Assembly (NCBI GenBank): GCA_950295325.1
Contig: OX485805.1
Location: 50,616,758 to 50,680,757 of the forward strand
DNA length: 64,000 bases
Reading direction: 5' to 3'
Source: Polytrichum commune
Taxonomy: Eukaryota; Streptophyta; Polytrichopsida; Polytrichales; Polytrichaceae
The position numbers and the translations under genes are program-made. The notes below the pieces were generated by a model. That model made no database searches, had not been told where the DNA came from, and saw only the letters and a program-made list of their open reading frames with translations. How positions within the stretch are numbered: the stretch's first letter is position 1; the number at the start of each line of letters is the position of its first letter. Below are positions 23,638 through 35,277 of the stretch, piece after piece.

Positions 23638-26370
23638 ATGGTCGGCAGCTCGGGGGAAGCAGCAGTTATGCAGTTCGAGCAGCAGCAGCAGCAGCAGGGC
23701 GGTAAGGCATTTAGTTTCAAAAGTGTATTTAGACTGACCTCCTAGAGTGTTCATAAATTGGATCATCCTGATGAATTTCGCCCTGATAATCTGTTGACTG
23801 TGATTCTCAGGGGAAACATGGCGTCCAGGAAAGTAGACTGCAAATAAACTAACTACTGGCCAGTGAATAAGTGGAGTGTGCAGTTAGTACTGTTGAACTA
23901 CAAATTGACCGCACATTGATTTTATGTAGTCTAAAATTATTGTGTGACCTGATCCTGTGAAGAGCTGCGGATTATTAAACGTCATGTTTATTTCAACCCG
24001 CCGCTATTAGTGAAGCGGTGAAGATTAATGCACTTCACTTTTTAAACCCCCTGAACCAATTTTTATTTCCATCGACTTATGCCAGTTGGCTTGACGCACC
24101 TGGAATCTACAGCAAACACAATGCCGTACACCATATTCATCAGGACTAATTCATGTAGTCCATATATCTCAAAAGAAGATAAATTATTTTCGGGAGATAA
24201 AAGTTGTGATCATCTTCTATGGTAAACAGAAAGAGGTATTTCCGGGCTTTTTGGATGAAAATGGCTGAGCTCGCAACATGACGATTCCTGTGTTCATTTT
24301 TTTAAGGGGATTTTGTGATTTTGTTTTTGTCGCAGGCTCCTCCACCGACCTGGCCAAACTGCAGGTTCAGATTCAGAAACGGTCGTCGGAAAATTACTGT
24401 AACTCGGCGAGCATGGAGTCAGGGTCGACGTCGGCGGAAGAAACCACCACATCCTCAACAGTGGTCCCAGCCGCTGGTTCGTGCGAGGCATCCATGTGGG
24501 AGGGATGGACATCGACACATGATGATGATGAAATACCCACGACCTCCTCCTCCGTCTCCAACTGCGTCACCACCACCACCAACATGGTCACCTTGCTCAC
24601 GGCCTGCAACAACGGCATCCCCGACCTCACCAACATGACGAGCTCCTCCTCCGGGTCCACCTCCTGCGCACCAGCTCGCGTTACCAACAACAATAATTTC
24701 CACCAAACCGACATGATCTCCAACTGGCTCTCCAATTTCCAAGTCGACCAACCGTCGGGCCAGCCTATTGGTAATTTCATGGAGCATCATCTCGTAACCG
24801 ATAATATTCATCTCGACCACCAAACAACCCTCTTCGCCAAATCTGCACAATCTTCTTCAGGGTATAAGCTGAGCAACCAGAACCAGTTTAACTCCTCGAC
24901 GTCGTCATGTGATACTGACCATAATCATCTCTATGGAAAACCTCGCCCTCTTCAGCTGCTTCGAAGCTTGGGACCCGAATCTCCCATTTCGCCACTAGCG
25001 CTTCACAATGGCTTACCCCACCCTTTCGGTGACTGCTGGGACGCAGGCAGCCAGCCGAGCTCACCTTGGCCTCCTGCTCATGTGGAAGGAACCCTGAAAT
25101 CTCTTGGTGCCACCACATTGCAGTTGCTGCAAGGCGGCCCAGCTGTACAGACACAGACACAGACACAGACACAGGCACAGACACATCACAACACCCACAT
25201 GAACATGATGAGCGGTAGTAGTAACAGCAGCGAGGCAGAGCAATTGCAGGCTGCGAAGCGGCAGCTGTTTCGGCCGGATATTGTGAATTCGAGTCACCTT
25301 CTGGGGAGTGGTAACCATCATGTGTACAGCTATTACCCTAACCACCATCATGACCAAAGTCATCAGAGCAATGGTAGGATGAATATGGTGCCGGATCACT
25401 CCCCGGACGCTATCAACATCCTTGAAGCAGCTGGGTCATCGGTGACGAGGAATCATGTTAATGTTACTGGAGTGCCGAACCATACCGAATTTTTTGCAGG
25501 TCCTTATGGAACCTTTGTGTCGGGTAGTTCTGGATCCGGCGGGTGGCCGGATCATCAGTCTTACTCAAACCTTCTCATTCACGGCGGAGGCGGTGGTGGC
25601 GGCAATATTGGAGCTGTGAGGCCGCCGAAAGCCGCGACAGAGATGAGTTTATCGAGAAGGCTTGGGCAAGAGATGAATTTCATGAGGCGAGATCATCAGG
25701 ACCGAACTTCGACTTCCGGTAGCCCGATTTCGAGTGCCTGCGTTACTGACTGCCAAAGTGCGGATCAGCATCATGGTGGTCGACATGCAGGGGTTAAGCA
25801 TCATCGACTGGAAACTTTCGAAGCTCTTAGTGGTCATCATCCCGAAGATGCCCGCAGCCCACCTCCGAAGCGTCCAAACCTCACGGTACTAATTTCATTT
25901 CCCTTTAGCCTAGTTACATGTGATTTATTCTAAAATATTCCTAATGCTGGCCCTTTTTATGAATATTGAATAATTAATTCGTGGTTTCACAAAGAGCCAG
26001 AGCAACATGCTAAGAAAGAGAGAATACATCTAGAGAAACCTATGATTGATGTATACCAATCGTGTCTGAAATATCAGACAAGGTTGACTCTGCTCTCAAA
26101 TGTCGATACTTGTCTCTAGAATTTCATCAGAAGAAACTTTTCTAAAGCAGGTCACCATGATCCTCTTTGTTATTATTTCACTAAATTGAGCCAGAGCAAC
26201 GTCCTTAGATAGAAAGTGGGGATTAATCAATTGAGAGGAACTCATTGATACCATTTGTGTCTCAATCAGAAACTTGGGTTTACTGTCCAACTGGAAAACG
26301 ATGATGTGTTTAAAATTAATTAGCAGAGACATCTTTTCTAAAGCAGATCACCATCCTCTTTGTTGTGATC

Positions 26371-26405
<35 letters not shown>

Positions 26406-28801
26406 CCCATTGATACCATCTGTGTCTGAATTAGAAAAGGTTTACTCTCTCAAGCAGCTATCGATAATGTTATTAATTAGAAATAATCAGATACAACTAA
26501 TTTTCTAAGGCAGGTCACCATCCTCTTTGTTGTTAATTCACAAAGAGTCAGAGCAACATGCTTACAAAGGAGAAGGCATTAAGATGACTCCATTGATACC
26601 AGTTGTGCCTGATTCCTTTAACGAAATTGTTTCCTCTCTCAAGCATCGATGAACTAGTCAGTCTTAAGCAATTTTTTGAAAGCAGGGTCAGAATCCAGAC
26701 CCCCACCCAGGTAATTACTACACTTCGTTCTCAGAAAAATTATAATCATTTACTTAAAATTTTCATCTTAGGAATGCCTAATAATACTGCCATAGCAGAT
26801 TCAATAGTACCAGTTGTGACGAGAGTAGGTCCTCATCAGGTCCTAATTATAATTGATGGAAAAATGTTCAGGTTGATGCTCCACCTCCATTTTGGTCGAG
26901 AAGCCCCATGCCACGTAAGATGCAGGAGCCCATGAGGTCAATTGCAACCGGCTACGCACCGTCATCCACTATGAGCCAGCTTATGATATCCTCCCAAGCT
27001 ATGGAATGCATCGCAGTGGGGCCTGCATTAAACACAAATGGAAAACCTCGAGCGCGTCGTGGCTCTGCCACGGATCCCCAAAGCGTGTATGCTAGGGTAA
27101 ACATCATGATTCTCAAACCCTCTTAATTTAATAATTGATCTCTTCAAGAACATTGATTTGAAACATTGATTCATGAAAGTTTACCTAAAAATCAGTGACC
27201 CACACATGCATATATGGTTGTTCATGTACTGATACTTCTAGGTTTCACATTATGATTATTGCAGCATAGGAGAGAAAAGATCAATGAGCGGTTGAAAACT
27301 TTACAGCACTTGGTGCCAAACGGAGCAAAGGTCAGTAATTCAGCCTCTGAGTACATCATCATCTGTAGTAAGGTATGCAGGTGTATTCAGTTACTTTTCT
27401 TAATCAGACCCGGCTATAATTGATTGGTGTATGACTAGGGGAGAATTTTAAAATCGATGCCCTAAAGACACATGTTTAAAAGAGATTCGACTACATCTTC
27501 AAATTTGACGTACGACTCCACACTCAATAGTGAACACAATTGGAAGGACTTATGTATTTGGGCAAGAATTCAACAAACATGCACATCTTCCAATACCCAT
27601 AAGTACATCGGGGACATTTATGTTTCAATCTGATTTTTGCTGATGTTTCAATATTGTAGATTTTACTATTGCAACACAAGTTTCATTTTGTAGGTTTGAT
27701 CAGTAGAAGCTGGAGAGCATGAAAAAAAGAACCGAATGACACCCACATATTACCTTACTACTGATCAATGGACCTGAAATTTCTACTTGCTTGATTTGTG
27801 TGAGATGCATTTCTTCATTTTACATCAGTGAAGATAACTGCAAGTGCATTTCTAGTACTTAACATGGGTCTCTCTCTCTCTCTCTCCTGGTTGATGATAT
27901 TGCAGGTGGACATAGTGACCATGCTTGAGGAGGCCTACAATTATGTCAAGTTTTTGCAACAGCAAATCAAGGTATGATATTATGCTTGCTTACGTAGTTT
28001 GTCCTAATTTGTGCAATAATATGAAGTTTTGTAAGCCGGTGAGAGTGGAATCTTTCCATGTCATGTATTATTCGAATGCAACAATCCTGCAACTCTAGAG
28101 GATTGTAACATGCAGATAATACATTCATGATGCCTCCAAGGTATCAAATGTTCATAAAAAAGCAACGAATGTTCTTTCTTTGGGGATGCATCCAACTATA
28201 CACAAGCTACTTGTAATTTTTGTGATGGGATTACATGGAGACTTAGACCAACTAGAAAATGAAGCAACACTATATAATTCACGACGGTGGCAACACCAGA
28301 GCTGTCTTTCCTTCTTTCTTTAGACTTACACGAGCTACATAAAGAGGTCCTCTCTTGGCGGGAGGGTATTCTAGACCCCCCACCTTAAGTCATCAGCCGG
28401 GGGCCTATTCGGGACAGAGATTCTTATATGTTTCAAAAATAGATATGTGCCAGTCCCCATATAGAAAATGTCACTTTCATCTCAAGGAAAACAGTGCTCC
28501 AATATGAGTTTGATGCTCGTAGAAGGTTGCTAAGACTTGGTGTAAATTTTTAAATTATCATAAATTTGAAACAACCTTGCAAAAAGAGTGGCACAAACCA
28601 CCCAACCATGAGCTATGGGGAGGAGCCTTGAGAGCGAGCAACTTAAGCAGATGATGTCCCATGAATTAACCCTTTAATTTTGGTGTGCAGTTGTTGAAGT
28701 CAGATGACCACTACATGCTTGCAACTCCAGACCATTACAATGGAATCGAACTTGGACTCTTACCCATGCAGCAGATGCAAGGGCTGGAGTCGAATGCATA
28801 G
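23638..28801 (+). CDS. RSL: Class II RSL-type bHLH transcription factor, 7 exons, 697 aa
   Basis: Nuclear transcription factor of the ROOT HAIR DEFECTIVE SIX-LIKE family, which controls tip growth of root hairs and rhizoids. Exons with GT-AG borders: 23638-23701, 24336-25885, 26699-26710, 26872-27096, 27265-27330, 27906-27971, 28691-28801. The sum is 2094 nt in one frame. The ATG is the first in frame after an upstream TAG at 23581. Residues 15-20 are poly-Gln. Exon 2 encodes a long low-complexity region (Ser, Thr, Asn, His; a Gln-Thr repeat at 25147-25182; a Gly run near 25595) with no domain. Exons 4-7 carry the RSL signature: ATDPQSVYAR, then HRREKINERLKTLQHLVPNG, then VDIVTMLEEAYNYVKFLQQQ and LLKSDDHYM with YNGIELGL. 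This resembles RSL2-RSL5 (class II) more than RHD6/RSL1. The usual basic-region Glu is Ala, as in other RSLs. Two phase-0 66-nt exons cover helix-loop-helix. The least certain part is the 12-nt exon 3. The protein is longer than angiosperm class II members because of exon 2. Confidence 0.93.
25985..26690 (+). repeat. Four-copy degenerate tandem repeat in bHLH intron 2
   Basis: Units of about 170-195 bp share CCTCTTTGTTGTTATTTCAC, GAGCCAGAGCAACATGCT, CCATTGATACCA and an ending like TTTTCTAAAGCAGGTCACC. The AG of that ending falls at 26149-26150, 26345-26346, 26512-26513 and 26684-26685. The first unit lacks its start. Copy 3 contains a (GA)n run at about 26372-26402. The last copy abuts the small exon at 26699. 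Confidence 0.8.
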
Positions 28802-30863
28802 AAAGGGGTCTCGCGGATCATCGCAATAAGCTAATTCAAACTCAGCCCATTTTGAACAGGGCAAAGTTTTAGCACCATCGGCAGCAGCCCCTTTAAACAA
28901 AGAGAAATTCTTCATGACAACCTGCACTGGGTAGCCTTGAAAACTCAAATTACCCTTCTGCCCGGTGTTGATAGCTTCAGCTGGTGCCTCATCATCAAAT
29001 TCTTAAATTCCTCAGGCCACTCATAATATTAGATAGATTGATGAAGAAGAGCTGAAGGCATCAAAACTGAGATTGAGCAGTCTCTGTATAGATCATCACC
29101 ATTCATTACACGTTTGTCGGGGCACAACTCACCTTGCAGACAATAATTTCAGACTTTACCCCCCCAAAAAAAGCCCACGAAACATCATGTACTCCTACGC
29201 CCTGCTCATATATGAGGTAACCACCATAACAGTATCAAGAAAATATTGAACGGTGTCTAACCAGTTGCAGTCACAATTCAGAAGTTTTTTTATAATACTA
29301 GGAGATGCTGATACTTCAAATTGACACTCGATGGATCAAGAAGATTCAGTTAAGAAATAGTCACTTCTATTCTCTTCCATGCATCTCTTCGAATAACAGT
29401 TCTCCAATGATGATGATGGATATTGTGTAATATACTTTAAAATACCGATGACATGAATGAATCCGGTGTTGATTTTAACTATACAGCAACTATTTCCATT
29501 GTTCCACTGCCCCCAACCAAGTTTTGAGATTTCTTGTTGGCACGCTTCATTCCCAGCGTACCTTCAGAAGTTTTCCTTCATTTTCTCAGGAGTATCTAAG
29601 TATCATCAACATTGAATTTGTGACCGTGCATTGAGGTTAATAGAGTTGTTTACATTTGAGGATGGATTACTTGATGTAGCCTGCTGTGATGATGTAAGGT
29701 TAATGTGAACCTGTGATTGCAATTTTATTTTTATTTCAAAAAGAAAAATCTTTCTAACTGAGAGATAGAAAGAAGAAATCAGTCAGTTTCTTGAATTAGT
29801 CACCACCTCTAAAACGGGCACCGCCATCAGCGAGTTGCTGATCCATGAAAACATACTCAGAATCCTTTGTAAAATGTGCTAGAGTATCTATCAAATGCAC
29901 TTGTACATTCCACTAGGGTAGGAACTTGTAGGGCCTAATTAAACTGGAATTGCTGAGGCTCAGGTGGCACTTGAGATCAAAAACGCACCTTACAATGTAA
30001 GGCTACTTCGGGGGCGCTAAGTTGGCTATTAACTTGGGTCCTGTGAAAAAAAATTATTTTTCACAACATACTTGGTGTCAATGTTGCAGGGGGGTAAGGT
30101 TACCATCGTAATGTGGTTGCTATGCCACATTCTCTTCTTGGGGTAGCTTACATTTTCGATAGAAATCGTTCAAATAGGAGCTGACTGTGTATAAGCCCAA
30201 CACAGCATTGTCCATGTCGACGCAGCTGCTATGAGAAAAGAAGCCGCATGCACACTGTGTACTTTATGACCACTCCTTGAGGTGTGTGATTGTGCTGGTG
30301 TCACAATAATTGGATTGCTGTACAAAACACAAATTCTACATAAGAAAACTTTGTGATGTCGTTAAAAAGGTTTAAACTTACAGTGCTACTAAAGTACGTG
30401 GGTCTTCAACGGACACTTTTCTCTCTGCACCCATTTCTCAAAGGATATTATAAAACACGCAATTAGTGCAACGTGATTAGAAAATCCAAATTGTTTCTGT
30501 ACCCACTTTCCTCATAATTTTAAAGAGCTCGTCTGAATATCCTATTCATTGTCAAAGTGAAGACTCTCCGAGTTATTATTTTATCATACAGGTCCCCCCC
30601 ACCCCCAATTATGTTGATTATTATGTCCAGTAAGGTTATTAAAATTTGAGCACGCAGTTCACCTCTTTGCAACACGTGTCTTTGAGTGTCTGTTCTTAGA
30701 TCCAAACCCAACAATTCACCACTCAAATACGGGGGGCCCGTTCAAGGTGAGGCACCGAATTGGGCACATCTACATTATAGTTGTGGTCTAATTATGAAGA
30801 AGAACTCTCAAATCCCTCAACTCATAGATTTTGCAAATTAGAATGCCAACTGATGGGTTTATC
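28802..30863. other. Convergent 3' regions of the bHLH and GH17 genes
   Basis: Two kilobases between the facing stop codons, containing the 3' untranslated regions of both genes. No further coding region was recognised (best frame 68 aa, minus strand, 30520-30726). No cleavage site could be assigned with confidence. Confidence 0.5.
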
Positions 30864-33800
30864 TTACCTGGGTCCATAGATGCAATCGCCGTAACCTGAA
30901 GAATCATCACCACACATAGCTACAATCAGCAGGCTAGCAAAGTCGATTATGGCAAGAAGTGATCCGCATGCTAAAAAATGAACGGAAGGATTATAAATTC
31001 ATAAATTCCCAGAAGAGAACGATTGAATACTTCGATTGAATACGTCTACCTACAGGAAAAACGTTTGGATTCTATTATTCAACATCTTCAGTCCTAAAAG
31101 GACATTCGATCACGTGTTATTTTTCTTATTTTCCGGACCGACTTACCTCTGAAACTGAAAATCTCAAGGAAAAGATAGATAGATATTCCAGTTACTGTAT
31201 TCACTAGCATGATAGCAGTTGGCAAGGTAGAGTAGTAAGCTTACTCGGGTCGATTGTAGTGATGGTGGCGAGTCCGTCGAAATCACAGGTGGCTGCATTC
31301 TCCAGGTTTTTCTGGTAATAGCTGTTCATAGCATACGACGCATGAGCTGTTACAGAGTTTGGCATCCAGCAGCTCTGCCCTGCCTGAATTGCACTGCAGT
31401 CTGCTTGCCCACATGCATAATCCAGAGCTAACTGCAACTCGCTGTCACTTGCCCCCTAATTTACAACACACCCACCTCAATCTTAAGATATTAAGATGAT
31501 TCAGCACCAAAATCTGTACAGTACCGCCAATTCTCCTACTGTACTGGAGAAGCCAACGGTACTTGAGCTATGATGTTTTGTGGATCAAAGTGTTACATAG
31601 CTCAAGCGTTGGCAACTCCAGTAGGAGATTTGACCTATGTGACACTTGATCGCTATTTTCTAAGTGCCAAATTCAATCCGAATATGCCCGCTATGATCAA
31701 ATTGTTTATTCAGAATTGATGCCAGTTTGCTAAGAACCAAATGTCAATCTTGAGTTTGATCACCCTCTGAAGATCATTGCATGAGGGAGAATCATGGCGA
31801 CATTCCTTCAAATTCTTCAAAATTCATACAAGAGGCTATATCTTAGACAGGTCATCCTCACCTTTTTACTGTTTTCTGAGTACCAGATTCAATCAGAACA
31901 AGCCACGTTCGAATTGTTAAGAACCACATGTTCATTCAGATATGATGCCAGATTTCCAAACATTAAATGTGAATCTGACGGCATGCCACTATATTGAGGA
32001 TCGCGAGTCTAAGAATCATGGCAGTTTTGCTTTGTAAGTAGTAATTTTATGGCCACACACATACCTGCTTCGCAACACACCAAGTCTTGTACACCGCCGT
32101 CCCATTAAAGCCACTGATATCCGGAACACCTTGCCCCACCAAATCCACAGCATACTTGGGAGTCTGATCCGCATTAAACAACCCCCAGCTCCGCTCTGAA
32201 ACTGGCCCCACATTCTTATCCTCATCGAAAAGCCCATTTAAATAAGTGTTAATTACACTGGAAGGCTTGGCAGGAGTGCCAACATTAGTCAAAACACGCT
32301 TCACAAGGTTACCATTATAAACCTGTGCATTGCTCACCGAAGCCCCAACCTCATTCGGATCACCTTGAGTCGGCCATCCGGTAGATGTCACCACAACCGG
32401 AAGCTCGGAGTGGTTCAATGCGGCTATGGCATAAAACACCGAATCCACAACGGCATCGAAAAGATTAAAATACCGAAGCCCCGATGTGGAATCCATGACC
32501 CCGGGGTTAGGTCGAAAGAGTGCGTAATCTAGGGTTAGGGATTGGGAATTCTGTTGAAAGATGTGGAAAGCGTTTACATTGAGCATGAAGAATGAGTTTG
32601 TTCTAGACAGAAACTGTAGCAGGGGTAAGATCACAGGCACTACGAAGGTGGAGTTGAAGGCCCCATTTGAGGGGGGAAATGTGGACATCAGAAGATCTGT
32701 GCTGCAAGGGGATGAGACTTTGATTTTTGAGTCGAGGAGGTTGGCTGTGAGTGCAGCATGGATGTTGGTCATGGCGGGCACGAGTACTGGCCATAGGGTT
32801 ATGTCTTTGGTGAGAGTTTCGGACCCCACGGCTATGGCGGTGATGTTGGCCATTGCGGCCATGGCTGGGAGGATGGTAGATGTTACCCATTGCGTTGCGG
32901 CTGCGGGGCTTTCTCCCAGGGTTAGGAGCAGTTCATTTGGAACTCCTACTGCGACAGAAATGTTGTCCGAGGTGGACGACGAAAATGCTTGCAAGATTGT
33001 GGGGTTGGTGTCGTAGATCCGCACTTGTGTGATTCCCAGCTTCTGTAGCAGTTGCACTGCTTTTTGCGGCGTTGGTAGGTTGTCTCCGTTGGTGCCATAG
33101 TCCATTCCCACAAATGCAGCACCTGCAACAAGTGATGTGCAGTCCACATGCTTTTCTCAAGATGCCTCCATGAGCAGCTCTCATCAACCCTCTTACTCAA
33201 AATCATTCTCCACAACTTACGACGCAAAAGTTGATCCATGTGGGTTAAGGACACATCAAAAAGTAAGAGCAAGGCGAGCAAGGCTGATCCTCTCCGAATT
33301 CAATCCCACCAATGCAACAAAGTAAGTGCGCTCAACATGGTTTCCTGAAGATAATCCAACTCTCATCACCACTCACATCAAAAATTATTCTCCACAACTT
33401 GTACACAAAACTGACCAAGAATTTGCAGGGGTTAGCTAGTGTGTCAGAGTGGACAATATTGATCCATGCAAGGTAACTTGGATACGCATGACTGCTGATC
33501 AAACCGAAAACTTGATGACGAGCAAGCTCATCTTCAAGGCTCAAATATATCAATTTTCTCTCTCTAAGTAAGAGATTGATCTTACCCGAACTTAATTAAA
33601 GAGGGACACTTGTTGATTTAATTTTTGTCATCTTATAATTCGTGGTGACACGCATCATCTGGTGATTACAAGCGATGTAAATTTCACGGGGGATGGATCG
33701 GAGTGGGTGAATGACGGCATTGCAACATCATTACACATACCTGCAGTGTCGGCGATGGAGGTTATCCATGACAACACGGACACAAGTATAATACTAGTAG

Positions 33801-33864
33801 TCCACATTAATTTGCAGCAACAGCGGAGGGTAGCTGCTGCTGCCGCCTTCTTGACCTGCACCAT
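30864..33864 (-). CDS. GH17 beta-1,3-glucanase-like protein with X8 (CBM43) domain, nucleophile replaced, 474 aa
   Basis: Secreted cell-wall protein of the glucan endo-1,3-beta-glucosidase family. Exons on the minus strand with GT-AG borders: 33864-33741, 33122-32065, 31455-31245, 30895-30864. They total 1425 nt, ending in TAA. Exon 1 encodes a hydrophobic signal peptide (about residues 1-38). GH17 follows, starting AAFVGMDYGTNGDNLP and reaching SERSWGLFNADQTPKYAVDL. The X8 callose-binding module starts at TWCVAKQGASDSELQLALDY and ends YGDCIYGPR, with all six Cys. The acid/base Glu is present in VGSETL (residue 143). The nucleophile motif, usually ETGWP, reads STGWP: Ser288, codon TCT at 32385-32383. 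The usual YPYF motif reads AFHIF. Hydrolysis is therefore doubtful and a glucan-binding role is possible. No hydrophobic GPI-type tail is seen. The last codons overlap a possible donor (AGGTAAG), so a further exon cannot be excluded. It is convergent with the bHLH gene. Confidence 0.93.
31533..31627. repeat. Hairpin-forming inverted repeat in GH17 intron 2
   Basis: Arms 31533-31571 and 31596-31627 are imperfect reverse complements. They share CTACTGGAG, GCCAACG and TTGAGCTATG, with a loop of about 24 bp. It could be a decayed foldback element or a structured intronic RNA; nothing decides between these. Confidence 0.65.
33175..33412. repeat. Local duplication spanning GH17 intron 1 sequence
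   Basis: A block of about 45 bp is repeated with a spacing of about 185 bp, at 33175-33222 and 33358-33404. Shared pieces are AACTCTCATCA or CTCTCATCAACC and CATTCTCCACAACTT or TATTCTCCACAACTT. It lies inside intron 1 and does not affect the coding frame. Confidence 0.6.
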
Positions 33865-33967
33865 GTATCAACTACTACGGCCACCTCAACATATGATAGT
33901 TAATGGCACAATATATAATAGCTCCAAGTGTACCCTGAAACCCAACTGTTTCACCTTCGCCTCCCGC

Positions 33968-34465
33968 CAGTTGTCACTCCAACCGCATGTCAACGGAATC
34001 AACTCTCATAATTCTCTCACGATTCCTAACTCGGAGGAGCTGTCGAATGAACGCGCAGTTGCTGCAACAAGCCGACAACTTCTCCTCTCCTGCCGCAAAT
34101 TCCCAGCGCCCAGAATCACAATCTTTAGAAAACACAACTGTGACTGCTCTACGTGTTTAAGTTGTAATCCCCTGCATACATACTAGAATTTATAGAAATC
34201 ATCGGGTCTTGATCACTCCAACCGGAAGCAAATGCATGTCAACTCTCGTCATAATGTTCCTACTTGAGTGGAGCTTTCGATTGAACCCACAGTTGCTGCA
34301 ACAAGCCGATCGACAACTTCTCCAGCTGGCACAAATTCTCAGGGCCCCTGGAGAAATTCAGAACCACAATCTTTGCCAAATCGGGAGAAAAACACAGTGA
34401 CTAAGTTGTTGTCATAATCCCCAATATACACAGCTAGAACGAGGAGAAATCATCAGGTCTTGATC
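33968..34465. repeat. Tandem duplication upstream of the GH17 start codon
   Basis: Two copies of about 250 bp, 33968-34213 and 34214-34465. Shared blocks are TCACTCCAACCG near each start, CAGTTGCTGCAACAAGCCGA in the middle and GAAATCATC followed by GGTCTTGATCAC at each end. They lie 100-600 bp upstream of the ATG at 33864, in the probable leader or proximal promoter. Open frames across them (174 aa and 63 aa, plus strand) are accidental. Confidence 0.75.
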
Positions 34466-34500
34466 ACAGCAGCAATTACACCAGCCTACTCATGCAATAA

Positions 34501-34512
34501 TATTATATATAG
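34501..34512 (-). promoter_or_regulatory. Candidate TATA box for the GH17 gene
   Basis: Read on the minus strand this is CTATATATAATA, a good match to a plant TATA box. It lies about 640 bp upstream of the ATG, which would place initiation near 34475 and both copies of the tandem duplication in the leader. A second TATATATA tract lies at about 34906-34914, so the choice is uncertain. Confidence 0.3.
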
Positions 34513-35277
34513 ATACGTATACACATCTGCTGCCGAAGGAAGAACTCTGAACTTCAAGTCATATGAGCAAGGAGAAGTAACTGAATCATGGGGAGGGATC
34601 ACCCTGGACTAACATCAACTTAGACAGCTACAGTACAAAAACCTTCGCAGTGATCTTCACCTTGATTTGGTGGAGCTGCTAGTTCAAAGACACTCTAGTA
34701 ATAAGTCCAACCACTTCAAGACATGAGATTTCTCCATGCAATAGTGATCATTCAAGAATTACATCTATGTGAGTTGTTATAATGAGCTCCGAAACCTCCG
34801 AAGAAGATGACTCCGAGTCTCAGACGACCATTGGAGTCTCAGACATTAATAACTATAATTACGTCTGAATTGCTGTATGTGTATGATTGTAGAAATGATG
34901 GTAGGCTATATATATGATCCTACTCGATGATCCCTCACGTGGGAGATGGTGAGGATCGACAGAGACGCCAATTGAGTAAGTAATTAGATCTACTTCCTTA
35001 CGTAGCTCATGACTGATCCGACAGCCAGACAAACAAACAAAGTTACAGGATTTGATGAGCCCTGCAGGCGGCGCTGACCCTCTCTATCCCTAGCTAGCAT
35101 CTTACCCCCCCCTCCATTCATTAAAGTCGTGGTTGCCACTAATTGCCTCTTGATTATGGTGGCTAATCTGCTTGATTATGGTGTCCTTCTCTCATCAATG
35201 CTCTAACTCCACACACACATGTGGAGTGATGAGTACAGTTTCTTCGTAATTTGTTGCATGGGCACTAGCTAGCTATA
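34513..35277. other. Upstream region of the GH17 gene
   Basis: Probable distal promoter of the minus-strand GH17 gene. No coding region and no repeat termini were recognised. Confidence 0.4.

Noticed and set aside
24278-24335. ATG at 24278 as the start of the bHLH protein
   Set aside because: The stretch before 24336 is a T-rich intron end (TTTTTGTCGCAG), and an upstream exon at 23638-23701 joins in frame in the correct phase.
24394-24850. Antisense open frames of 128 and 131 aa over bHLH exon 2
   Set aside because: They mirror the biased codon content of the real exon, have no motif and no splice context.
26686-26710. 25-nt version of bHLH exon 3
   Set aside because: It shifts the frame and gives a stop at the start of exon 4; the 12-nt version keeps the frame.
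30864-30870. Splice donor at the GH17 stop codon (AG-GTAAG) leading to a GPI-anchor exon
   Set aside because: No hydrophobic C-terminal exon was recognised downstream on the minus strand; kept only as a caveat.
32561-33016. 151-aa plus-strand open frame over GH17 exon 2
   Set aside because: Shadow of the glucanase coding strand; the minus-strand reading has clear GH17 motifs and matching splice sites.
33662-34186. 174-aa plus-strand open frame
   Set aside because: Overlaps the GH17 signal-peptide exon in antisense and runs into the tandem duplication; no recognisable protein.
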